A DNA stretch of 12,717 nucleotides from Candidatus Zixiibacteriota bacterium (GTDB taxonomy: Bacteria > Zixibacteria > MSB-5A5 > JAABVY01 > JAHJOQ01): contig DAOVLC010000005.1 of the NCBI GenBank assembly GCA_030631455.1, positions 1-12,717 on the forward strand, read 5' to 3'. The notes below the pieces were generated by a model that worked only from the letters and a program-made list of their open reading frames with translations, searched no databases and had not been told where the DNA came from. The translations under genes were made by a program, and so were the position numbers. Below are positions 7,527-12,717 of this stretch, piece after piece. The first letter of the stretch is position 1; the number at the start of each line of letters is the position of its first letter.

Positions 7527-8317
7527 ATCAGCACCTCGTTGCTGTCGAACACCGGCCCCTCCATGCATATCCTGTCGAATTCGTCTTCTCCTCTTGTCGA
7601 TTGCACGACACAGCCAAGACAGGTGCCGATGCCGCATGGCATGTGGCCTTCGAGTGACACCTGGCATCTGATTCCCTGCTCCGCACATATCTTCGTGACT
7701 TCTCTCAACATCGGGACCGGTCCGCATGTGTATAGTCTGAGCTTCTTGATATCATACGGCAACGCTTCGGTTTTCAGCAACTCCGATACGTATCCCTTGA
7801 AACCAACACTGCCATCATCGCTTGAAGTTCTCATTCGTATATCGAGATGTTCAACGGCCTCCGACAAAGGGAGATCATCTGCCGACGATATGCCACACAG
7901 GAAGAGTATCTGCTGACCGTCAAACCCATAATTCGACAGCAGCCATTGCGCAAGGAAATGGAGCGGAGGTACGCCCGTCCCACCTGCAACCAGGATGACG
8001 GTTTCATCTTTATCCGGCGGATCGAACGAATTCCCCAAAGGCCCCAGGATGTCAACGGTGTCTCCCTCTCGCATTTTCGACAGTAGCCCCGTTCCCTTTC
8101 CTATCGCTCGGAAGAGTACGGAAAACGTATCGTTCTCGCAGGAATAAATGCTCATCGCCCTTCGAAAAAGAGGATCCATTTCCGGTGATACCCGTATATG
8201 CACGAAGTTACCCGGTCTCAGCCCTGAAGCGAGATCTTTGGAACGGAAGACGATCTTGAAGAGGTCTTTGCTGAGCTTCTCGTTTTTTATTATGGGAACG
8301 CTCGGGTGCTGAATCAC
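7523..8317 (-). CDS. pyrK: Dihydroorotate dehydrogenase electron-transfer subunit (FAD, 2Fe-2S)
   Basis: A 264-residue ferredoxin-reductase-like partner of class 1B PyrD that carries electrons from FMN via [2Fe-2S] and FAD to NAD+. Domains in order: FAD-binding beta barrel (~1-100) with PGNFVHIRV (35-43) and the RRAMSIYS flavin motif (52-59); NAD(H)-binding Rossmann part with AGGTGVPPLHF (111-121); C-terminal [2Fe-2S] cluster with C228, C233, C236 and C251 (C-x4-C-x2-C-x14-C), the typical PyrK spacing. The start is GTG at 8317: an in-frame TAG lies two codons upstream (TAG ATC GTG), so nothing longer is possible. GAGAGGAAG lies ~13 nt upstream, a rather long spacing. It starts 20 nt after the TPR lipoprotein gene and overlaps pyrD by 4 nt, so PyrK and PyrD are probably made in equal amounts. 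Confidence -1.
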   Translation of the reverse strand: MIQHPSVPIIKNEKLSKDLFKIVFRSKDLASGLRPGNFVHIRVSPEMDPLFRRAMSIYSCENDTFSVLFRAIGKGTGLLSKMREGDTVDILGPLGNSFDPPDKDETVILVAGGTGVPPLHFLAQWLLSNYGFDGQQILFLCGISSADDLPLSEAVEHLDIRMRTSSDDGSVGFKGYVSELLKTEALPYDIKKLRLYTCGPVPMLREVTKICAEQGIRCQVSLEGHMPCGIGTCLGCVVQSTRGEDEFDRICMEGPVFDSNEVLI

Positions 8318-8337
8318 GATCTAATCAGGCTTCCTCT

Positions 8338-10437
8338 CTATCGAGTCCTCTTAGGCACGCGATACTTGTAGGTGAACCAGTTGTCATAGTATTGCGGATC
8401 GATCTTCGTTACGTCAAAAACCGCGAACTTGATCACCTCTTTTGCAGCTCGATCTATGTCCTCATACTCGGAACCTACCCCGGAACCTATCAGAACCACA
8501 TATTCGGTAACTTCCCCGATGAAATTCATCTTGACTTTGAATGTGACCATAAGGACTTCTTCAATCGGGATGTTGTATGCGGAGAATGGGAACTCGAATG
8601 CCGGCAAGGTCGGATTCTCCGGAGCCGGTTCGAGTTGTCTGATCTCATCGTCGATGGCCCTAGCGATAGAATCGAGAATGGCTAATGAATCAACTTCCGT
8701 TTCCTCCTCGACTGTGGATGTGTCCTCTTGAGTTTCTTCCGCTTGAGGGCGTGTACGCGGTCTGGCCACTCCAACCCCGCCGAGGACTGTTGCGGCAGAT
8801 TGACCGTATTCGGTGCTCGCATAAAGCTCTGTCACTTTCTGGTATGCGAGAATATAAGTTGAGTCGATTACTGTTTCGCCCGAATCGGTGGAATCGGGTG
8901 CCACGATATTGTGGAAATTGGAGAGCGTCCAGGCTTTTGCCCAGCTTGCCTTGGGAGCGAACTGGCTCTCGGGAAAGTCGTCAATGATCGACTGAAACAG
9001 TTCGTTAGCCGCACGGTAGTCTCTTTCGTCGAAGAGAAGTCTCTCCGCCTCGCGATATCTTCTGGCAGGATAGTCGTAGGCGGTTGCTCGTGGATCGATA
9101 CCCAGTTTCTCCATCGCGTCGACTATCAGATCGGAATTGGGATACTCCTCCAACACGCGTCTGTAGTGCTCTTGCGCCGCTGCCGTATCTTCGTGGATGT
9201 TCTCCATGACCCAGCCTATTGCCAGGAGAGCGTTCGGCGCGTATCTGCTGTCCGGGAAACTGTCGATGAGTGACTGATACTCGCTGAGAGCCGAGTCTGG
9301 TTGGTCAAGCTGTGTCAGATAGAGCTCAGCAAGGAGATACTGACTCTCGATGGCGTCGTCGACAGCCTCGGCGGTTTTGCCCGTTCGGTAGGATTCGAGT
9401 TTGGCGATGTCCGCAGAGCGGCTGAAAGCTATTTTGGCTACCGGAGAATTTCCCTTGACCGCAGTCGATGAATCATACATGACTTTTGCGGTGTCCAGGT
9501 CGAAGAGCTGATCTTGGTATATGCTGCCGAGCTGGAAATACGCGATAGCTGATTCTTCTTTCCTCGGATATTCATCGATTAGCTTTCTGTATATTTCCAT
9601 GGCAACTTCATAGTCGCCCCGAAGCCCTTCACCCCTCGCTAATTCGAGGTATAGGTCGGCCATCTTGTCGTAGTTCTTTTCGTCGTCAGCAAGCTTGTTG
9701 AAGATTATCAAGCCGCTGTCGGCCTCACCTTCGAGATAGAAGCAATCGCCGGCTGCGACAAGCGCCTGGTATTTCAGCGTATCATCTGCATTCAGATCCT
9801 GAACATCAAGGAATGCATCCTTGGCTAAAGAATAATTTTCCTGGCCGTAATGAGCTGTCGCGATTTTGAACTTCGTTTCTCCCGATCTTTCCCCTTTACC
9901 GTATTGCTCAAGATACTCCTCGAAGACGGAGATCGACCGGCTCCACTCCTCCTGAGAATAGAGGATTTCACCGAGCATAAACGTAGCCTCGGAGCGAAGC
10001 TCCTTGTCTTTTGCGGTGGAATCAACCTTCTCAAAGGCTTCTTTCGCGCCGACATAGTCCTCCTTCCAGAAGCGCGCCTTTCCAAGATAGAGGACTGACT
10101 CATCGGCAAACCTGGATTCAGGATAGGTGACAAGAAGCTCCCGGAATTTCGTCTCAGCCTTGGAGAACTCACCCTGGTGGTAAAATGATCTGCCGATCAG
10201 ATAGAGAGCATCATCAACATACTTGCTGTTCGGATGGAATTCCAGGATTACCGATGCCTTCTCAATTGTCTTCTGGTACTTACTCGACGCACCACCCTTG
10301 ACTATCTCCTGACCAGTTCTCTTTCTGGTCGATTCTGCCTCTTTGAAGTTCTTCCTGGCGAGGAAAAACGTGTTGTAATACACGCATCCCGATATCAGCA
10401 GTAGCATTGCTAAGAATAGAATGCTATATCTCTTCAT
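8338..10437 (-). CDS. TPR-repeat lipoprotein with TonB-like C-terminal domain
   Basis: A 699-residue envelope lipoprotein. Residues 1-17 are a lipoprotein signal peptide with lipobox ISGC; Cys18 would be lipidated and is followed by VYYNTFFLARKNF, a start I associate with TPR lipoproteins of FCB-group bacteria. Residues ~55-550 are many TPR/BamD/YbgF-like helical repeats, e.g. 71-107, 292-325, 364-396, 397-435 and 459-490, with the recurrent A/Y-P-x-S-x-[FY]-A-[DP] pattern. An acidic, low-complexity linker follows (~560-610, many E, T and P). Residues ~615-697 resemble the TonB C-terminal fold: VTFKVKMNFIGEVTEYVVLIGSG, then an IDRAAKEVIKFAVF helix, then WFTYKYRVPKR. No transmembrane helix anchors it to the inner membrane, unlike true TonB. 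The start ATG overlaps the radical SAM gene by 14 nt. Likely role: outer-membrane scaffold or assembly factor; exact function unknown. Confidence -1.
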   Translation of the reverse strand: MKRYSILFLAMLLLISGCVYYNTFFLARKNFKEAESTRKRTGQEIVKGGASSKYQKTIEKASVILEFHPNSKYVDDALYLIGRSFYHQGEFSKAETKFRELLVTYPESRFADESVLYLGKARFWKEDYVGAKEAFEKVDSTAKDKELRSEATFMLGEILYSQEEWSRSISVFEEYLEQYGKGERSGETKFKIATAHYGQENYSLAKDAFLDVQDLNADDTLKYQALVAAGDCFYLEGEADSGLIIFNKLADDEKNYDKMADLYLELARGEGLRGDYEVAMEIYRKLIDEYPRKEESAIAYFQLGSIYQDQLFDLDTAKVMYDSSTAVKGNSPVAKIAFSRSADIAKLESYRTGKTAEAVDDAIESQYLLAELYLTQLDQPDSALSEYQSLIDSFPDSRYAPNALLAIGWVMENIHEDTAAAQEHYRRVLEEYPNSDLIVDAMEKLGIDPRATAYDYPARRYREAERLLFDERDYRAANELFQSIIDDFPESQFAPKASWAKAWTLSNFHNIVAPDSTDSGETVIDSTYILAYQKVTELYASTEYGQSAATVLGGVGVARPRTRPQAEETQEDTSTVEEETEVDSLAILDSIARAIDDEIRQLEPAPENPTLPAFEFPFSAYNIPIEEVLMVTFKVKMNFIGEVTEYVVLIGSGVGSEYEDIDRAAKEVIKFAVFDVTKIDPQYYDNWFTYKYRVPKRTR

Positions 10438-11338
10438 TCTGACACCAGCCGTTTTCGAGGTTGAATTCGTGCATCCAGTCAGCCGCCTGTTTGTACTCGT
10501 CGCGTGTTATTCGCCTCGACAGCGACTCGAACTCAGAGGCGCGATGAGCGGGAAAATACTGCGACATCAGGCTGATCGAGGTTTTGGCCGAAATCTCCTT
10601 ACTGATGAATTCCAGCGTGTCTTTTGTGCCCGAGATGTTGTCCGGCAGCACCAGATGTCTTATGATCAAACCTTTCTCCGCAACTCCGTTGCTGTCGGTC
10701 TCCAGTAGCCCCACTTGACGGAACATCTCCTTTATCACAGCGCGGTTCACAGACGGGTAATCTGGCGCAGATGAATAGCGCTCAGCGTTTTCCGAGTCGG
10801 AATAGCGCATGTCCGGCAGATATATGTCTATCAGGCCATCGAGTTCTCGTAACACTTCGACATTGTCGTAACCGGAGGAATTGTAGACAATCGGTATCGT
10901 AAGTCCTCTATCGCGGGCGTCGACAATCGCTTCCGCAATATGAGCCGAATAGTGAGTCGGTGTGACGAAGTTGATGTTATGTGCTCTTCGTGACTGCAGC
11001 TCCAGCATCGTGTTGACGAGTGCATCATGTGTGATGGCATAGCCATGGCGCAGTTGGCTGATCGGGTAGTTCTGGCAGTAGACACATTTCAGGTTGCAGC
11101 CGGTAAGGAAAATAGTGCCGGAACCTCTCGAACCGGACAGTGGCGGCTCTTCGCCGTGATGGAGATTGGCCGATGAGATACTTATCTCAGTACTCATACC
11201 GCAGATACCGTCGTTGCCGGTATGCCTGTCGACATGGCAACTACGCGGACAGAGATCGCAATCGGATAGCCTTGCCTTGAGCCTGCCGATTCTTTCCCGA
11301 ATATCGCTCACGTGTGGTTTCTCAGCGCATAGGGTCAT
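10424..11338 (-). CDS. Radical SAM protein of the PflX (COG1313) family
   Basis: An iron-sulfur S-adenosylmethionine enzyme related to pyruvate formate-lyase activating enzyme; the family's substrate is not established. With the ATG at 11338 the protein has 304 residues. Near the N-terminus is the family-typical extra cysteine set C27, C30, C34, C46 (CDLCPRSCHVDR, then GICG), which looks able to hold a second metal or cluster. The radical SAM motif CNLKCVYC follows with C81, C85 and C88 (C-x3-C-x2-C), then QNY. Later features are YNSSGYD and DIYLPDMRYSD. Start choice: this ATG overlaps the sirtuin stop (ATGA), with GAGGAG 11 nt upstream; a GTG at 11350 would sit directly on that GAGGAG. The 3' end overlaps the next gene by 14 nt. 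The overlaps at both ends indicate tight coupling. No glycyl-radical substrate is encoded nearby. Confidence -1.
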   Translation of the reverse strand: MTLCAEKPHVSDIRERIGRLKARLSDCDLCPRSCHVDRHTGNDGICGMSTEISISSANLHHGEEPPLSGSRGSGTIFLTGCNLKCVYCQNYPISQLRHGYAITHDALVNTMLELQSRRAHNINFVTPTHYSAHIAEAIVDARDRGLTIPIVYNSSGYDNVEVLRELDGLIDIYLPDMRYSDSENAERYSSAPDYPSVNRAVIKEMFRQVGLLETDSNGVAEKGLIIRHLVLPDNISGTKDTLEFISKEISAKTSISLMSQYFPAHRASEFESLSRRITRDEYKQAADWMHEFNLENGWCQNEEI

Positions 11339-12066
11339 GACAGCCCGCACTCCTCGAGAATCTGAGGAAGAATCTCGCCCGATTTGCCCTGGAAAAATTC
11401 GTCCGCGATATGCGTAAGCACGGTTCGGTCCACGTTGACTTCCACGAGATACGCACCACTTTGCTTTGCAGAGATCGGCAGTGATGCCGCTGGCTGAACG
11501 ACTGCCGATGTCCCGATCGAGAAGAAAACCGACGAACGCTCAGCCGCCGTGAATGCACTTCGGATAACATCCTCTGGAAGCATCTCACCAAACCAGACAA
11601 CATCGGGGCGGATCATTCCGCCGCATGCACATTCGGGAGCCTTCTCCAGATTCTCGTCAGGTAATTCTTCGTATATCATTTCGCACTTTATACACTTGTT
11701 ACGCTGGATGTTGCCGTGCAGTTCGAGGATATTTTCGCTGCCGGAGCGGCGATGGAGGCCGTCGATATTCTGTGTTATCAGCGTGAAATCGGAGACTTTC
11801 TTCTCCAGTTGGGCGAGTGCGTAATGCCCCGGGTTCGGCTCGACGTCGTTTATGACTTCACGGCGATGCTGATACCATCCCCAGACAAGATCGGGATTCT
11901 TGAGAAAAGCATCGACATTGGCTAGCTCCTCAGGTTTGAACTTCTTCCATAGACCACCCTCGCCGCGAAATGTCGGCACCCCACTTTCGGCGGAGATACC
12001 CGCGCCTGTCAGAATAGCCACCGGGGTATCCTTTGTGAGCAAATCCTTAAGTACCTGGCTAATCAT
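11335..12066 (-). CDS. cobB: NAD-dependent protein deacylase (sirtuin, Sir2 family)
   Basis: A 243-residue cytoplasmic sirtuin, normal length for bacterial CobB. It removes acyl groups from lysines using NAD+, releasing nicotinamide and O-acyl-ADP-ribose. Motifs in order: NAD-binding GAGISAESGVPTFRG (21-35); Y65 and R68 in WYQHRRE, the Tyr-x-x-Arg pair that in class III sirtuins (SIRT5, CobB) recognises succinyl or malonyl lysine; TQNIDGLH (98-105); catalytic His117 in LELHGNI; zinc ligands C125, C128, C146, C148 (C-x2-C and C-x-C); VWFGE (157-161); GTSAVVQPA near the C-terminus. All are intact. Desuccinylase/demalonylase activity is inference from Y65/R68. It is the first gene of the minus-strand operon. 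No Shine-Dalgarno is visible and the promoter places transcription start almost at the ATG, so the mRNA may be leaderless. It overlaps the next gene by 4 nt. Confidence -1.
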   Translation of the reverse strand: MISQVLKDLLTKDTPVAILTGAGISAESGVPTFRGEGGLWKKFKPEELANVDAFLKNPDLVWGWYQHRREVINDVEPNPGHYALAQLEKKVSDFTLITQNIDGLHRRSGSENILELHGNIQRNKCIKCEMIYEELPDENLEKAPECACGGMIRPDVVWFGEMLPEDVIRSAFTAAERSSVFFSIGTSAVVQPAASLPISAKQSGAYLVEVNVDRTVLTHIADEFFQGKSGEILPQILEECGLS

Positions 12067-12075
12067 ACCGTGCCA

Positions 12076-12104
12076 AATATCACCAAATCCTGCCCCAACG
12101 TCAA
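12076..12104 (-). promoter_or_regulatory. Promoter of the sirtuin-pyr operon, implying a leaderless mRNA
   Basis: On the minus strand TTGACG (12104-12099, five of six consensus) is followed after 17 nt by GATATT (12081-12076, four of six). Only nine bases separate the -10 box from the sirtuin ATG at 12066, so transcription should start within about 0-3 nt of the start codon. This fits the absence of any Shine-Dalgarno before that gene. Confidence -1.
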
Positions 12105-12127
12105 GCCATTAAACGATTTTTGGCTTG
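12102..12127. repeat. 7-bp inverted repeat in the divergent intergenic region
   Basis: CAAGCCA (12102-12108) and TGGCTTG (12121-12127) form a perfect inverted repeat with a 12-nt AT-rich spacer. It overlaps the sirtuin -35 box (12099-12104) and lies upstream of the + strand gene. It could be a regulator binding site or chance; no known regulator motif is recognised. Confidence -1.
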
Positions 12128-12187
12128 TAAATGTGCCTGAGTCAGTCTAATATGGAAACGAGCCGACGCACGATGGTAAGAACCTAT

Positions 12188-12717
12188 ATGAAGCCGTCCA
12201 TGAAAATCACCACAGTAATTCTGCTTCTTGTGTCGCTATTCGTGACTGCGAATGGGCAGGAGCCTGATTCACTGAAGCCAATTGATGCGACAGAGGCCGA
12301 CTCCAACGCTGTGCGGGTTACTGATTCAGTGGATGAACTTAGCAGCTTTCAAACCACGTCTCAATTGACCGAGAACGGTCGCAGGTCACCTACAGGGGCG
12401 TTATTGCGGTCGATGGTTTTTCCGGGGTGGGGGCAGCTGTATAACCGCAAGTATATCAAGGGTTTGGCTGTGATAGCGGGTGAGGGGTACTGCATCGTGC
12501 AAGCGATTCGTTACTGGGATCTCTCAGAGCAGGCGTATGATCGATTCGTGCAGGAGGAAGATGCCGGCCTGAGATCACTCTACTACTACGACTACGACTT
12601 CTATCAGGACAGGCGCAATCTATTCTTATGGCTGTCGGGGCTGGCGATATTCATATCTATGATCGACGCCTACGTAGACGCCCACCTCGCCAATTTCGAT
12701 ATAGATATCACCCCGCC
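12188..12717 (+). CDS. DUF5683-type exported/membrane protein, N-terminal part (3' end outside window)
   Basis: The frame runs open to the window edge; about 176 residues are visible. The protein begins with a signal-peptide-like stretch (MKITTVILLLVSLFVTANGQ after a few residues), then an acidic Ser/Asp-rich linker, then SMVFPGWGQLYNRKYIKG, the hallmark of DUF5683 proteins, which usually read PGxGQxYNxxYxK and are common in Bacteroidetes and relatives. Two hydrophobic segments follow (GLAVIAGEGYCIVQAI and LFLWLSGLAIFISMIDAYVDAHL), separated by a Tyr/Asp-rich stretch (SLYYYDYDFYQDRR). The function of the family is not known. The start is uncertain: in-frame ATGs occur at 12131, 12152, 12173, 12188 and 12200, none with a good Shine-Dalgarno; 12188 or 12200 gives the most normal signal peptide. 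It is divergent from the sirtuin operon. A weak promoter (TTGTAA at 12125, 17 nt, TAATAT at 12148) could serve it. Confidence -1.
   Translation, partial: MKPSMKITTVILLLVSLFVTANGQEPDSLKPIDATEADSNAVRVTDSVDELSSFQTTSQLTENGRRSPTGALLRSMVFPGWGQLYNRKYIKGLAVIAGEGYCIVQAIRYWDLSEQAYDRFVQEEDAGLRSLYYYDYDFYQDRRNLFLWLSGLAIFISMIDAYVDAHLANFDIDITP

Noticed and set aside
6943..7671. Long open frame (242 codons) on the + strand
   Set aside because: It is antisense to pyrD and pyrK, whose catalytic motifs and start signals are unmistakable; the translated protein has no recognisable pattern.
7527..7727. N-terminal extension of pyrD
   Set aside because: It lies inside pyrK in another frame, has cysteine- and arginine-rich nonsense composition, and the TTG at 7526 has the right Shine-Dalgarno and family length.
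8911..9273. 120-codon + strand frame inside the TPR lipoprotein gene
   Set aside because: Antisense shadow of a clear TPR array; no supporting start signal.
11339..11350. GTG start for the radical SAM gene at 11350
   Set aside because: It sits directly on the GAGGAG that would serve as ribosome site; the ATG at 11338 overlapping the sirtuin stop is more natural.
12131..12187. Upstream ATGs at 12131, 12152 and 12173 as the start of the DUF5683 gene
   Set aside because: They add polar residues before the signal peptide, lack ribosome sites, and the first two lie in or before the likely promoter.

Overview
The window reads as chromosomal DNA of a Gram-negative, probably uncultured bacterium. 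Three things suggest the Fibrobacteres-Chlorobi-Bacteroidetes (FCB) side of the tree, for example a Zixibacteria-like lineage: a TPR lipoprotein whose mature end begins CVYYNTFF, a DUF5683-type protein with a PGWGQLYN motif, and an IPTL-CTERM secreted protein. This placement is inference; there is no rRNA or other taxonomic marker. I see no tRNA, rRNA, CRISPR array, transposase or phage gene.

Layout. The left edge (to 331, + strand) is the 3' end of an EamA/DMT-type transporter. It is followed by a gene-free stretch with two related GC-rich palindromes in inverted orientation (377-468). From 615 to 12066 every gene is on the minus strand. In transcription order these are: a sirtuin deacylase (12066-11335), a PflX/COG1313-type radical SAM protein (11338-10424), a TPR lipoprotein with a TonB-like C-terminus (10437-8338), pyrK (8317-7523), pyrD (7526-6609), pyrF (6607-5795) and a polytopic membrane protein with C-terminal TPRs (5782-3785). 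Then come lon (3694-1268) behind its own promoter, and a small IPTL-CTERM secreted protein (1103-615) behind a strong sigma70-like promoter. The right edge (12188 to the end, + strand) is the 5' part of a DUF5683-type gene, divergent from the sirtuin gene.

Working together. The seven genes from 12066 to 3785 overlap (4 nt, 14 nt, 4 nt) or are separated by 1, 12 and 20 nt, so they are most likely one operon. Its core is late pyrimidine synthesis: PyrD (class 1B) and PyrK form the NAD-linked dihydroorotate dehydrogenase, and PyrF makes UMP. The flanking genes are NAD-dependent protein deacylation (sirtuin), an uncharacterised radical SAM activase-like enzyme, and two TPR envelope proteins. Lon is a general quality-control protease.

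Most noteworthy: (i) the TPR lipoprotein ending in a TonB-like domain; (ii) the GT-C-like membrane/TPR protein; (iii) a probably leaderless sirtuin mRNA; (iv) the IPTL-CTERM cargo, which implies an exosortase elsewhere in the genome; (v) the inverted palindrome pair; (vi) the repeated CGACAG/CTGTCG motif around the lon promoter. I found no clearly new multi-gene system; the region is mostly housekeeping genes with some unusual envelope proteins.
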